A stretch of DNA of 64,000 nucleotides from Shinisaurus crocodilurus (taxonomy: Eukaryota > Chordata > Lepidosauria > Squamata > Shinisauridae), in the NCBI GenBank assembly GCA_021292165.1, contig CM037877.1, forward strand, positions 127,786,402 to 127,850,401. Reading direction: 5' to 3'. Below, one piece after another: positions 1 to 11,638 of this stretch (its first letter is position 1; every line of letters begins with the position of its first letter). The position numbers were made by a program, and so were the translations under genes. The notes under the pieces were generated by a model. That model had not been told where the DNA came from. It did no database searches and was given only the letters and a program-made list of their open reading frames with translations.

Positions 1-314
1 TTTGTGATTCAGTGGAGGGGTATCAACCAACAAAGCATGCTGCAACACAGAAAGAGTCCATCACATTGCTTGGTCAGCCACAAATATTCTTCATTCCTGC
101 TAATACACCGCCCAAGCTTCAAACCTTTTTTTGCAGCAAACAAGCCAAGGCCCATCTGGATCAGCTCCTCCTGATGCAACTCAGTGGGTGTGAAGCCAGA
201 CTTGTCCCTGTTCCCTCACAGTCACAGCAAGTTCTTGGAGAGAACCAAGTGTATCAAAATAAGGACTCCATAACCAAGAGCTCTGTAAATATTCAACTTG
301 ACAGACGGAACTAA
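1..314 (+). other. Unidentified open frame entering from window edge
   Basis: Frame 3 is open from the left edge to a TAA at 312-314, about 103 codons. The peptide has no domain I recognise, no transposon signature, and is moderately hydrophilic with many Gln and Ser. It could be the end of a host terminal exon whose splice acceptor lies outside the window, or a chance open frame; no initiator ATG is seen. No product is proposed. Confidence 0.2.
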
Positions 315-479
315 CTCTGATGGAGTCTGGAATTTTCATGAGCCTAGAAGACAAATGCCAACCATTTGAAGATTATCATATTCACCAGCGCCACTGCCAG
401 TTCCAACAAATGGGCTCAAGATTCACAATGATCACTGAGCACTACATCCCTGTTTTCCTCCCACCCTCACTGCATAGAC

Positions 480-600
480 CAGCGGTAGGCAATGGGGAGC
501 TACAACTCCCATAATTCCTGACCATTGGCAATGCTGGCTGGGGCTGATGGGAATTGCAGTTCCAAACATCTGGAGGTTACACCATCGCCTACCCCAGGTT
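480..600. mobile_element. Palindromic MITE, hAT-like (degenerate)
   Basis: The two halves are imperfect inverted repeats: an outer arm near 483-495 (GGTAGGCAATG) pairs with 583-597, and inner arms contain CTACAACTCCCAT and its partner ATGGGAATTGCAG. This is the usual layout of short non-autonomous hAT-type elements in lizard genomes. I could not settle the target-site duplication, so the ends are approximate. Confidence 0.55.
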
Positions 601-817
601 GATGCTAATATATTTTCGATGTGCTATGGAGGTTGCATAGGGTTCTTGGTTACAAGCTGGTTATAAGCTTGGTTATAAAGTCAAAACCAACATCTTGAGC
701 TAGGCCCAGAAGGACTGTGAAAAGGCAAGCAGGCTCCCAGAAAGCGAGCGAACAGGGAGAGCAAACAGGAGTTTGGCAGCGGAGTTCGGCAGGGGAGGTC
801 AAGGGGGAGGCCCCTAA

Positions 818-912
818 AAAAAATAATAATAATAAAAAAAAAAATTAAAACAAAAAAATAATAATAAAAAAAAAAAAAAAAACCATATTTATATATATAT
901 ATATATATATAT
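818..912. repeat. A-rich / (AT)n simple sequence in CR1 leader
   Basis: A and AAT runs followed by about ten AT dinucleotides sit between the CR1 leader and the ORF1 start. This may be copy-specific expansion. Confidence 0.9.
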
Positions 913-934
913 TCTAGGAAGACAGAAACAGAGC

Positions 935-1921
935 ATGGAAGGAAAGGACTCAGCAGTGGTGGTGACCTGCAAGGGGTGTGCAATGTTTGTTTTCCTGCCG
1001 GAGATCAACATGGCCTACACATGCAGCAAGTGCAAGCTGGTCACGCTGTTGGAAGAAAAGGTCAGAGGACTGGAGCAGCAAGTGTCAACCCTCAGGAGCA
1101 TAAGAGAAAGTGAGGAGTTCTTAGACAGAACGGTGGATCTACAGCACCAAAGCACAGTACAGGAGCCAGAAGGGCAACTGCAGGATGAGGCGGAGTCGGA
1201 GACTGCAGAGGCAAGGGAAAATAACGCAGGGGGAACTCCCTGGAAAAGGGTGACGGTTAGGAGCAGAAGAACTACAAGACACTCTGCGCCTGTGGAAGCA
1301 GTGGAGCTATGGAACCGCTTCCATGTACTTGAGGACGAGAGCAGAGGACAGCCTGCAGAGGACGGATTACCGGGCACCCAACGTAACAGCGAGCAGGAGG
1401 CTGAGGGTCAGTCAAGTGGAGGCAGTCAAACCAGGGCCTACAGCAAGAGGAAGAGAAGAGTACTCGTAGTGGGAGACTCCCTCCTGCGGGGGATCGAAGC
1501 CAAAGTATGTCGCGAAGACCCATGGACTCGCCAGGTGTGCTGTCTCCCTGGGGCACGGATTAAGGATGTGACAGAGCAGCTGCCGAGGCTCATGCAGCCC
1601 ACCGATACATACCCCTTTCTTCTCTTCCACGTGGGTACAAATGATACTGCCAAGCGGAGTTACAAAGAAATCACGGCAGACTTTGAAGAGCTGGGAAGGG
1701 AACTCAAGAACTTCGGAGCCCAGATAGTTTTCTCATCCATCCTTCCAGTACTTGGAAGAGGCATAGAAAGGGAAAGAAAAATACTCCGAGTGAATGACTG
1801 GCTACGAAGGTGGAGCCGACGTGAGGGATTTGGATTCTGGGACCACGGGCTACACTTCCTGGAAGATGGACTGCTGGCAAGGATGGGTTGCACCTCACAA
1901 GGACTGGGAAGAATGTGTTTG
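935..1921 (+). pseudogene. CR1 ORF1: zinc-finger/coiled-coil/SGNH esterase, frameshifted
   Basis: ORF1 proteins of CR1 bind RNA and some carry an SGNH-type esterase. The N-terminus has cysteine pairs (CKGC at residues 13-16, CSKC at 30-33) that suggest a small zinc-binding domain, then a predicted coiled coil (about 38-60) and an acidic, low-complexity linker. The esterase region begins near residue 175 with the nucleophile block VVGDSLLRG and contains the GTND block. The last block, DGLH with the catalytic Asp and His, is not in the open frame. Compared with 40783-40800 in the second CR1, one G is missing at about 1881-1883, so the native C-terminus continues in another frame to about 1960. 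The ATG at 935 gives the right N-terminus. Confidence 0.88.
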
Positions 1922-1998
1922 GACACAGCATGAGGAACTTAATCAGGAGGGCTTTAAACTGAATCCAACAGGGGAGGGAGACATAAACTCGGGGGTAC

Positions 1999-4869
1999 CA
2001 ATGGAAGAAGGCCTCTATGCCACAATGGAGAGAACAGCTCCAGCGGTGCCCATTGATAGTCTACCACAAAATGTAGGGGGAAAGTCGGACTATAAAGCAC
2101 ATAGTCTTCGATGTCTCTATACTAATGCCCAGAGTATGGGCAATAAACAAGACGAACTTGAACTCTTGATACATGAGGGCAAGTACGACTTGATAGGGAT
2201 AACTGAAACCTGGTGGGATGACTCCCATGACTGGAATACAGCAATTGAAGGGTATAACTTGTTCAAAAGGAACAGAAGCAACAGAAAGGGAGGTGGAGTT
2301 GCACTGTATGTTAAAATACGTATCTCTGCACAGAGATACAGGAAGAGGAGTTTGGCAGCCCCATTGAGAGCATCTGGGTTAAAATAAAGGGGGCAAAGAA
2401 TAAAGCGAACATGGCGGTTGGAGTCTACTACCGACCACCCAATCAAGGAGAAGACGAGGATGGAACTTTTGAAAAGCAAATTGCCAGTGTTTCAAGGAGG
2501 CACGATGTGGTAGTAATGGGAGACTTCAATTTCCCTGATATCTGTTGGGAGACTTATTCAGCCAAACATGGCCCCTCCAAGAAATTCCTGAGCTGTGCTG
2601 CTGATAACTTCCTCCTACAGAAAGTGGAGGAAGGAACTAGAGGATCGGCTATCCTTGACCTGATTCTAACCAACAGAGACGAGTTAGTGGATAAAGTGGC
2701 AGTTTCGGGAACTCTGGGGGAAAGTGACCATGTTATACTTGAGTTCTTGATTCTAACGGAAGCAAAAGCTGAGTGTAGCCAAACACGTACCCTGGATTTT
2801 AGGAAAGCCAATTTTAACAAACTCAGAACAATGATTAGTAAGATCCCATGGCAAGTGACTCTCACGAGAAAGGGAGCCCAGGAGGGGTGGGAGTTTTTAA
2901 AAAGGAAATTTTAAAGGCACAATTGCAAACAATTCCCACAAGGAAAAAAGGCAGAGGGCAACAGAAGAAGCCAATGTGGCTTCACAATAAACTCAAAGAT
3001 GACCTGAAAACAAAAAAGGACACGTATAGGAAGTGGAAGGAAGGACAGGCTACAGGGGAAGAGTACAGGCAGGTAGCACAGAACTGCAGGAATAGTGTCA
3101 GGAAGGCTAAAGCTGAGAATGAGCTAAGGTTAGCGAGGAATGCTAAAAGCAACAAAAAGCTTTCTTCAGATACATGCACAGTAAAAGACAGAAGAAAGAA
3201 CTGGTGGTTCAACTACGCAATGAGGATGGCAAATTAATAACAGAAGACAAAGAAAAGGCAGAAGTGTTCAATTCCTACTTCGGCTCGGTCTTCTCCCCAA
3301 AAGAGGGTCTATGACCCCCCTGGCAAACCTGAAGTGCAGACTGAAGGGGCAGAATTGCAGCTTGAGATTGATAGGCAAATGGTCAAGGAGCACCTGATTA
3401 CTCTGAACGAGTTTAAATCTCCAGGGCCTGATGAGCTGCATCCTAGAGTAATAAAGGAACTGGCAGAAGAACTCTCAGAACCACTGTCTATTATCTTTGA
3501 GAAATCATGGAGGACAGGTGAAGTGCCAGACGACTGGAGGAGGGCAAATGTTGTTCCCATCTTCAAAAAGGGCAAGAAGGAGGAACCTGGGAACTATAGG
3601 CCAGTCAGTCTGACATCAATCCCCGGGAAGATTTTTGAGCAGATTATAAAGAAGTCAGTCTGCAAGCACCTTGAAAACAATGCAGTGATTACTAGAAGCC
3701 AGCATGGATTTGTCAAGAACAAATCCTGTCAGACTAATCTGATCTCATTTTTTGATCGGGTAACCTCCCTTGTGGACTGTGGGAATGCTGTGGACATTAT
3801 ATACCTGGACTTCAGCAAAGCTTTCGACAAAGTGCCTCATGATATCCTGATTAGTAAGCTAGCTAAGAGTGGGCTAGATGGAACAACTATCAGGTGGATC
3901 CACAATTGGCTACAGAATCGGACTCAAAGAGTGCTTATCAATGGTTCCTTCTCAAACTGGGGAGAGGTAACGAGCGGGGGTACCACAGGGCTCGGTCCTG
4001 GGCCCGGTGCTCTTCAACATTTTATTAATGACTTGGATGAGGAGGTACAGGGAATGCTTATCAAATTTGCAGATGACACAAAGTTGGGTGGAACAGCTAA
4101 TACTCTGAAAGACAGAAACAAAATTCAAAGTGACCTCGATAGGCTGGAGCGCTGGGCCGAAAACAACAGAATGAAATTTAATAGGGATAAATGCCAAGTG
4201 CTGCACCTAGGGAGAAGAAACCAAATGCAGAGTTACAGAATGGGGGACACTTGGCTCAACAATACTACAAGTGAGAAGGATCTTGGAATTGTGGTAGATC
4301 ACAAACTGAATATGAGCCAGCAATGCGATGTGGCTGCAAAGAAGGCAAATGCAATTTTGGGCTGTATTAATAGAAGTATAGCTTCCAAATCGCGGGAAGT
4401 GATAATTCCCCTTTACTCGGCACTGGTTAGGCCTCATCTTGAGTACTGCGTCCAGTTCTGGGCACCTCACTTTAAGAAGGACATAGACAAACTGGAGAGG
4501 GTTCAGAGGAGGGCAACAAGGATGATAAAGGGACTGGAAACAAGGCCCTATGAGGAGAGACTGAAAGAACTGGGCATGTTTAGCCTTCAGAAGAGGAGAC
4601 TGAGGGGAGATATGATCGCACTCTTCCAGTATTTGAAGGGATGTCACACAGAGGAGGGCAAAGATCTCTTCTCGTTCATCCCAGTTTGCAGGACACGGAA
4701 TAATGGGCTCAAGTTACAGGAACCTAGATTCCACCTAAACATCAGGAAAAATTTCCTGACTGTCAGAGCAATAAGACAATGGAATCAACTACCTAGGGAG
4801 GTGGTGGGCTCTCCCACTCTGGAGGCATTCAAGGTGCGGCTGGACAGACATCTGTCAGAGATGCTTTGA
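1999..4869 (+). pseudogene. CR1 ORF2: APE endonuclease and reverse transcriptase, several frameshifts
   Basis: This is the CR1 polyprotein for target nicking and target-primed reverse transcription. The endonuclease shows the N, E, GDFN and SDH motifs: TNAQSMGNKQDEL, GITETWW, VVVMGDFNFP, SDHVIL. It is split by loss of an A at about 2311-2317, and again around 2895 (one A fewer than copy two). RT resumes open at 3334-4869 with YLDFSKAFDKVPH and FADDTK. The usual SGVPQGS-LGP block reads as SGGTTGLGPGPG, because an extra G near 3975 and a missing T near 4020 form a compensating frameshift pair. The C-terminal part runs to TGA at 4867-4869. Confidence 0.92.
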
Positions 4870-5064
4870 CCTAGATTCCTGCATTGAGCAGGGGGTTGGA
4901 CTCGATGGCCTTGTAGGCCCCTTCCAACTCTACTTTTCTATGATTCTATGATTCTAAGACAATATTACTGTGTTTAAATGCCCTCCATGAAGTCTGATGG
5001 GCCCTTTCAACTACACTTTTCCATTTTCTTTTGACAAATGCTCTCATTTTTAGAAATCCCATTT

Positions 5065-5345
5065 GAAGTTAAATGCATACTACCTTTCAGCTCCAAGAGT
5101 CCCAAGGCAGCTTACAACCAGGGCCGGTGCTACCATTAGGCCAACTAGGCAGCTGCCTAGGGCGCAGGGCTAAAGGGGGCGCCAGAAACGCCTTGGAAAA
5201 AAAATACAGCGCTCTCAAGTGGGAAGGGGGGCGCTAAATAACTGATCTTGCCTAGGGCACCAAAACTGCCTTGCACCGGCCCTGCTTACAACATAGATTA
5301 TAAACAAATAGAAATATATACAATGAAACCACAATAAAATACAAA
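5065..5345 (-). mobile_element. L2-type LINE 3' tail
   Basis: The sequence CCAAGGCAGCTTACAAC...ATAAAATAC is the reverse complement of the kind of 3' tail seen on the other L2 fragments here. It is interrupted by the MITE at 5119-5284, and reads continuously when the insert and one TSD copy are removed. Confidence 0.6.
5119..5284. mobile_element. hAT-like MITE with exact 8-bp TSD
   Basis: The terminal inverted repeats start CAGGGCCGGTGC and end GCACCGGCCCTG. Flanks are identical 8-mers CTTACAAC at 5111-5118 and 5285-5292. An 8-bp duplication and a CAGGG start are typical of hAT elements. The 166-bp interior has no coding capacity. Confidence 0.92.
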
Positions 5346-5479
5346 AAAACCCTGAGAGTTAAAAACCAGAGCAACACGAATGACCATTTGTAGCAGCAGG
5401 GTGCAATGGTTTGTTGGTTTGTTGTTGTTTTTAAAGCCTGGAGAAATAAGAATGTCTTGACCATTCACCTAAATTGTTT

Positions 5480-5590
5480 GGTTATTGCTATTGGTTTTAA
5501 TATTGCTATTTGATATTGTTAACTTTGTACACTGCTATGAAATCATAACTGAATACAGGCTTAGAAAGTCTTCAAAATAAATAAATACTA
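5480..5590 (+). mobile_element. LINE (L2-like) 3' terminus
   Basis: The sequence TTTGTACACTGCTATGAAAT followed by AATAAATAAATA resembles the 3' ends of L2-type LINEs in the window. It is short and decayed. Confidence 0.45.
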
Positions 5591-7150
5591 CTTCAAGAGC
5601 TGTTTGTGTGTGAATTATGCCTGAGAGTACATCTGCATCCATTGTTTTTCAAAGTATGTGTCCAAGCTGATGCAGTTCTGTATCCCATGACCCCAGAGTT
5701 GTGTGGGCCCTTGGGTCAAGAGGCTCCCTTCACACTTCTGATGGGCGGACATGAAGCCAGTGAAGGCACACGTACTGAGAGATTGCTCCAGGGTGCTCAA
5801 CAAAGATGGATGGATCAGTCTGGGACCAGTTCATGCAGTGTTCATTTACATGTCCATTCTGTCCTGTTTCTGTGAATAAATATTTTTTTTAAAGTACACA
5901 TGACAATTTGCATTATTTGTAAAAATAACAGCAACCCTCACCCCCACACAATATGCATTTTACCCCAAAATAAACATTTCTGTACGGATATTAACCTAAC
6001 ATACAAATTTTGGTACAATGGTTTGAGTACTGTATCAGAAAATTCTGATAAATGTGAAAGTCACACACTATACCAAGAAGTGTTAATTAGGTCAGTTCTC
6101 ATAAAAATATGGACTGAATGAAATCCTCAAGCATTGCTAGTTCTCAGGAACCTGCCAATAGCTGGCATGGAGCTACCTTACCTAACCATACCTCTGGAAT
6201 GCCATTGAAAAGGACTTGAGGTAGCATAGGCAGTGAACTGCACAGTAGAATTGCAGGAGTTCCAGGCAAATCTGGAAATCTTTTAGAGAGAACACAGTTC
6301 CACCCACCCTCGCTCAGGCTTTTGAAACAAGATGGGCCGACATGTGTGTCCTCAATAGCTTTCCCAGTTGTAGCCCACTGAGTTGCAAGTAACTAATCTA
6401 GTCTTCTAGGTCTTGGGAAGCACAACCCAATGTGGCTGCCCGTAACCCTTCAAACTCAGAGGAGTATGGGCATCCTATGGAGGGCAGAAGGAGTGTGGAG
6501 GCGAAGGTCGCCTCTGTACTCCTCCCACCCTGCAAAACACTTAGACGGCCGATTTTGGCAATCTACGTGTTTTGCCTTGGAGCACGAAGAGAGAAGGCTA
6601 AGGTGCCACCAGGAGCCATATGCTGGTGGAGCCTGTCTGTTCCCCTCCCCTCCCTCCCCTCTCTGCTGCCCTCCCTGCCCACGATCTTCCATTTCTGAAA
6701 TTGCTCTTGCAACCTTGGAGCAGTTCTTTCCATGCCGGCTGCAAGGGTGGAGGGAAGGTGTTCTGAGTTTGGAGTCCCAGCTCCAACCTTGGAGTGCATT
6801 TCCGAGGCTGGAGCTGGGACTCCGAATTATGCTATGGCCATTTAGACTCTGTCTAGTGGGCAGTGGCCATAGGATTGCACCCTAAATGACCCATATAAAA
6901 GATAACAAAAATATACTTGCAAAAGTCCTGTATCAAAATTCCATTTTCCAGCATTAGCCCTAGCATTGTATCCCCAGTAGGCAAATGCTACCTTTCACAG
7001 AGACTAGGGTTTCTTCCACACTGGAGCCTTTAGAACTGCTGAGGCATGTTGTGCTATATCCTATTATTGTTAGCAGAAGTGGATGACTAAAGCAGATTGA
7101 ATCCAGAAAGTGAGAGCCAAATGACACATTATGCTAATCATGTAGCATAG
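5591..7150. other. No gene recognised
   Basis: Open frames here are short and lack recognisable domains. Positions 6430-6890 are GC- and CT-rich and resemble a known style of interspersed repeat, but I cannot name it. Positions 7085-7115 resemble the 33-bp unit at 16373-16472. Confidence 0.4.
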
Positions 7151-7281
7151 CATTCTGCAATCTAGTGCCCTGCAGATATTTTGGACCTTAACTCCAATCA
7201 GCCCCATCCAGCATGGCCAATAGTCAGGAATGCTGAGAGAAGTCCAAAACATCTGGGGGCACCAGCTTAGGAAGGCTGGTG
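7151..7281. mobile_element. Palindromic hAT-like MITE
   Basis: Inner arms (CTGCAGATATTTTGGAC and GTCCAAAACATCTGGGGG) and outer arms are inverted repeats. The flanks TAGCATAG (7143-7150) and TAGCATGT (7282-7289) match at 6 of 8 positions, consistent with a decayed 8-bp TSD. Confidence 0.65.
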
Positions 7282-7544
7282 TAGCATGTAACTGAAGGTT
7301 AGCTTTTTGTGTACTGTAGTGTAAGCACACGTGGCCCTGATTTGGATAAGTTTCTCTGCACTCCAGCAGGGGAGGATTAAACCTTTCCATCTTATCATTT
7401 CCCCCTAAAATACCACCCACAAGGGGGGGGGGCTGTTAAAAAAGAAAAATGTTTCAATTGTCATCAGTCTCGCCCTCTTCCCATGGGTCCAAAAGGACTT
7501 TGGCTTTTGTGCTGTAATCTATTTCTGTGAAGAAATCTTTGTCA

Positions 7545-8340
7545 CTAGCCATGTGGACTTCAGGAAAGCTGATTTTAATAATCTCAGAGCAATGATAATT
7601 AAGATTCTATGGCACTAAAACCTAACAGGAGGAGGAGTTCAAGAGAGATGGGAGTTCCTAAAAAAAGGAGATACTAAAGGCACAATCAGAAACAATCCCA
7701 ATGTGGGGAGAAAATGGAAAACAATAGAAGATGCCAATGTGGTTACACAAAAAGCTTAGTGATGATCAGATATTTTTTTTAAAGAAGAGACATATAGGAG
7801 GTAGAAGGAGGGGCAGGTCACTAAGCAAGTGTACAGGCAGATAACCCAGAATTGCAGACAGAGATGTTGTCAGAATGAGCTGAGTGTGGCGAGTAACGCT
7901 AAGAATAACAAAAAGGGTTTCTTTGGGTATGCTCAAAGTAAAAAGAGGACAAAAGTAATGGTAGACCAGCTGCTCAGCACAGATGGCAAAATGCTGACAG
8001 GTGACCAAAGGTGGAACTGCTCACCTCCTATTTTGGCTCAGTCTTCTCCCAAAAGAGAATCTGTGTTCCATATGGCATATGTGACAAAAGGCTGAAGGGG
8101 TAGGAATGCAGCTTGAGGTTGACAGAGAGATGGTCAGGGAATATCTAAGCACCTTAAATGAGTTCAAGTCCCCAGGTCCAGATGAATTGTATCCTATGGT
8201 GTTGAAGGAGCTAGTGAATAGTTTCAGAACTTTAATCTATTATCTTTGTGAAATTCTGAAGTATCAGAGTATCTTCAGGATGGGCAAAAAGGGATCCAGG
8301 GAATTATAGACCACTGCAGTCTGACATTATAGACCACTCA
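7545..8340 (+). mobile_element. Old CR1 LINE, left segment
   Basis: This aligns to the first CR1 from the endonuclease-RT linker into RT (fragments such as SPGPDELYP). It carries many stops. The alignment stops at 8340, where a reverse-strand CR1 begins, and resumes at 10548. About 260 bp of RT sequence is absent across the join. Confidence 0.85.
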
Positions 8341-10370
8341 GTCATAGAATCATAGAATCATAGAAAAGTAGAGTTGGAAGGGGCCTAAAAGGCCATCGAG
8401 TCCAACCTCCTGCTCAATGCAGGAATCCAGGTCAAAGCATCCCTGACAGATGGTTGTCCAGCTGCACCTTGAATGCCCCCAGAGTGGGAGAGCCCACCAC
8501 CTCCCTAGGTAGTTGATTCCATTGTCTTATTGCTCTGACAGTCAGGAAATTTTTCCTGATGTTTAGGTGGAATCTAGGTTCCTGTAACTTGAGCCCATTA
8601 TTCCGTGTCCTGCAAATTGGGATGATCGAGAAGAGATCCTGGCCCTCCTCTGTGTGACAACCCTTCAAGTACTGGAAGAGTGCTATCATGTCTCCCCTCA
8701 GTCTCCTCTTCTGAAGGCTAAACATGCCCAGTTCTTTCAGTCTCCCCTCATAGGGCCTTGTTTCCAGTCCCTTTATCATCCTTGTTGCCCTCCTCTGAAC
8801 CCTCTCCAGTTTATCTACGTCCTTCTTAAAGGGTGGTGCCCAGAACTAGACACAGTACTCAAGATGAGGCCTAACCAGTGCTGAGTAAAGGGGAATTATC
8901 ACTTCACGCGATTTGGAAGCTATACTTCTATTAATGCAGCCCAAAATAGCATTTCCCTTCATTGCAGCCACATCACATTGCTGGCTCATATTCAGCTTGT
9001 GATCTACCACAATTCCAAGATCCTTCTCACTTGTAGTATTGTTGAGCCAAGTGTCCCCCATTCTGTAACTCTGCATTTGGTTTCCTTTCCCTAGGTGCAG
9101 CACTTGGCATTTATCCCTATTAAATTTCATTCTGTTGTTTTCGGCCCAGCGCTCCAGCCTATCGAGATCGCTTTGAATTTTGTTTCTGTCTTCCAGAGTA
9201 TTCGCTGTTCCACCCAACTTGGTGTCATCTGCAAATTTGATAAGCATTCCCTGCACCTCCTCATCCAAGTCATTAATACAAATGTTGAAGAGCACTGGGC
9301 CCAGGACCAAGCCCTGTGGTACCCCGCTCGTTACCTCTCCCCAGTTTGAGAAGGAACCATTGATAAGCACTCTTTGAGTCGGATTCTGTAGCCAATTGTG
9401 GATCCACCTGATAGTTGTTCCATCTAGCTCACTTTTAGCTAGCTTGCTAATCAGGATATCATGAGGCACTTTGTTGAAAGCTTTGCTGAAGTCAAGATAT
9501 ATGATGTCCACAGCATTTCCACAGTGCAAATGGGGGGTTACCTTGTCAAAGGATGAGATCAGATTGGTCTGGCAGGATTTGTTCTTGACAAATCCATGCT
9601 GGTTTCTAGTAATCACTGCATTCTTTTCAAGGTGCTTGCAGATTGACTTCTTTATAATCTGCTCCAGAATTTTCCCAGGGATTGATGTCAGACTGACTGG
9701 TCAGTAGTTCCCAGGTTCCTCCTTCTTGCCCTTTTTGAAGATAGGAACAACATTAGCCCTCCTCCAGTCATCCGGCACTTCACCTGTCCTCCATGATTTA
9801 TCAAAGATAATTGACAGTGGTTCTGTGAGTTCTTCTGCCAGTTCCTTTATTACTCTAGGATGCAGTTTGTCGGGCCCTGGAGATTTGAACTCATTCAAAG
9901 TAATCAGGTGTTCCCTGACCATTTGCCTATCAATCTCAAGCTGCAATCCTGCCCTGCAGCCTGTACTTCAGGTTTGCCAGGGGGGACATAGACCCTCTTT
10001 CAGGAGGAGACCGAGCCGAAGTAGGAATTGAACACTTCTGCCTTTTCTTTGTCATCTGTTATCATTTTGCCGTCCCTATTGCGTAGTTGAAGCACCATTT
10101 CTTTCCTCTGTCATTTACTATGCACGTATCTGAAGAAAGCTTTTTTGTTGCTTTTTGCTAGCCTCAGCTCATTCTCAGCTTTAGCCTTCCTGATACTATT
10201 CCTGCAGTTCTCTGTTTTACCTGCCTGTATTCTTCCCTTGTAGCCTGGCCTTCCTTCCACTTCCTGTATGTGGAAGTTTGTTTGTTCTCAGGTCATCTCT
10301 GAGCTTTTTGTGAAGCCACATTGGCTCCTTCTGTTGCCCTCTGCCTTCTTTCCTTGTGGGAATTGTCTGT
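8341..10370 (-). mobile_element. CR1 LINE, 5'-truncated, inserted in older CR1
   Basis: The 3' end lies at 8341-8375 (reverse ATTCTATG octamers). The body runs rightwards to the ORF2 endonuclease-RT linker and is truncated near 10370. It is far better preserved than the CR1 around it, so it is the younger insertion. Confidence 0.92.
8432..9946 (-). pseudogene. CR1 ORF2 reverse transcriptase with nonsense changes
   Basis: The reverse-strand RT keeps SPGPDKLHPRVIKEL, the SGVPQG block, FADDTKLGG and the C-terminal RRATRMIKGLE region in one frame. Two stops interrupt it: after GNY near 9700 (TGA where other copies have an Arg codon) and after LEYCV near 8843 (TAG where the first copy has CAG). 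Without these the frame would be continuous. The catalytic Asp pair is intact. The N-terminal endonuclease is missing because the insertion is 5'-truncated. Confidence 0.88.
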
Positions 10371-10547
10371 AAGATCTTAGATCTCAATCACTCTCTATTC
10401 ATGCCTTTGTTTGCAATCCTGTGGCCTGGTGGGGCTGTTCATTTCTCCTGTACCCTCGCTTACCCAAACTGCTGGGGCCTGCTGTGGTCTTCTTTGTGCT
10501 TGACATAACTATAACTAAATTGTTATTAATTATATCTACCCATAACA
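10371..10547. repeat. Interspersed repeat shared with 36673-36850
   Basis: The stretch starting TAGATCTCAATCAC and ending TATATCTACCCATAACA is closely matched at 36673-36850 in the same orientation. In both places it directly follows the truncated edge of a reverse-strand CR1. No coding capacity or inverted repeats are seen. The family is unknown to me. Confidence 0.7.
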
Positions 10548-10953
10548 GTACTACTAGGTGGATCCACAGCTGGCTGGAGAACTGTACTCAAAACAGTGCT
10601 CATCAATGGTTCCTCATAAAACTGGAGGGAAGTATTGGGTGCGGTCTGCAGGGCTTGTTTTATTAACAACTTAGAAGAAGAGGATGTGGAGGAAATGCTT
10701 ACCAGATTTGCAGATGACACAAAATCGGGTGGGATAGCCAATACCATAGAATACAGAAACAAAATTCAAAATGATCTTGATAGGTTAGAAAACTGGGCAG
10801 AAAGTAACAGAATGACATTTAACAGGGATAAGTGCAAATTCCTTCCTTTAGTAAAAAGAAATCAAATGCACAGATATAAGGTGTGGGATACCTGGCTTGA
10901 CAATAGTGAAAAGGATCTTGGGGTTGTAGTCGATCGCAAGCTGAATATGACTG

Positions 10954-11070
10954 GACTGAGTCCAGTCAACATGATAAGCCACACTCAAGGGTTGAGTATG
11001 GGTTAAGTGTGGGTTGTCGCTGAACCATGAGTTGTTGAAACATGGGTTATCGTGTTGTCTGAACCCAGTC
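10954..11070. mobile_element. Short TIR element (GACTGGGTTC family)
   Basis: The left end GACTGAGTCCAGTCAACATG pairs with the right end CGTGTTGTCTGAACCCAGTC. The element sits exactly where the CR1 alignment is broken. Flanks TATGACTG and TATGAGTC are a plausible decayed 8-bp TSD. Related ends occur at 38207, 39010 and 61674. Confidence 0.7.
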
Positions 11071-11407
11071 TATGAGTCAGCAGTGTGAAGTGGCTGCAAA
11101 AGAGGCAAATATTATTTTTGGTTTTAATGTAATGTAATTTTCGATTTCAATAGATGTATACGTAGATTCAAAATCACTGGAAGTAATAGTTCCACTCTGC
11201 TCTGCTCTGACCTCACCTTAAATACTCTGTCCAATTCTGGACACCACACTTTAAGGATTCAGATAAATTGGAACGAGTTCAGAGAAGGGCAACAGAGATT
11301 ATCACAGGACTAGAAACTAAGTCCTACAAAGAAATATTGAAGGAACTGTTTAGCCTTGAAGGTATGTTTAGCCTTGGGAAGAGAAGGCTGAGTGGGGATA
11401 GGATAGC

Positions 11408-11638
11408 ACTAGTGGTGAGAGTGTTGGACTGGGACTCGGGAGATCCAGGTTCTAGTCCCCGCTCTGCCATGAAACTCACTGGGTGACTTTGGGCCAGTCA
11501 CTGACTCTCAGCCTAACCTACCTCACAGGGTTGTTGTGAGGATAAAATGGAAAGGAGGAGGATTATGTAAGCCGCCTTGGGTTCCTTTCAGGAAAAAAGG
11601 CAGGGTATAAATATAATAAATAAATAAAATAAATAAAG
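11408..11638 (+). mobile_element. Sauria-type SINE
   Basis: The tRNA-like head has an A-box-like start and the B box GGTTCTAGTCC. A conserved body follows (CTCACTGGGTGACTTTGGGC, CACAGGGTTGTTGTGAGGAT) and a tail GGGTATAAATATAATAAATA, of the kind mobilised by Bov-B LINEs. It splits the old CR1. Confidence 0.9.

Larger units (their letters stand above)
690..4957 (+). mobile_element. CR1 LINE, near full length
   Basis: The order is 5' leader, A-rich tract, ORF1 (esterase type), ORF2 (endonuclease plus reverse transcriptase) and a 3' end of ATTCTATG octamers at about 4938-4957. Octamer ends and lack of a poly(A) tail are CR1 hallmarks. The leader with AGCGAGCGAACAGGGAG resembles the 5' region of CR1 elements. 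The 5' boundary is approximate. Three further CR1 copies in the window (7545-11912 +, 8341-10370 -, 40757-43860 +) align to it. ORF1 and ORF2 are both broken by small indels, so this copy is not autonomous. Confidence 0.93.

Noticed and set aside
935..1933. 332-residue protein as a host esterase gene
   Set aside because: It is followed by CR1 endonuclease/RT and a CR1 3' end, and the same C-terminus occurs in the second CR1.
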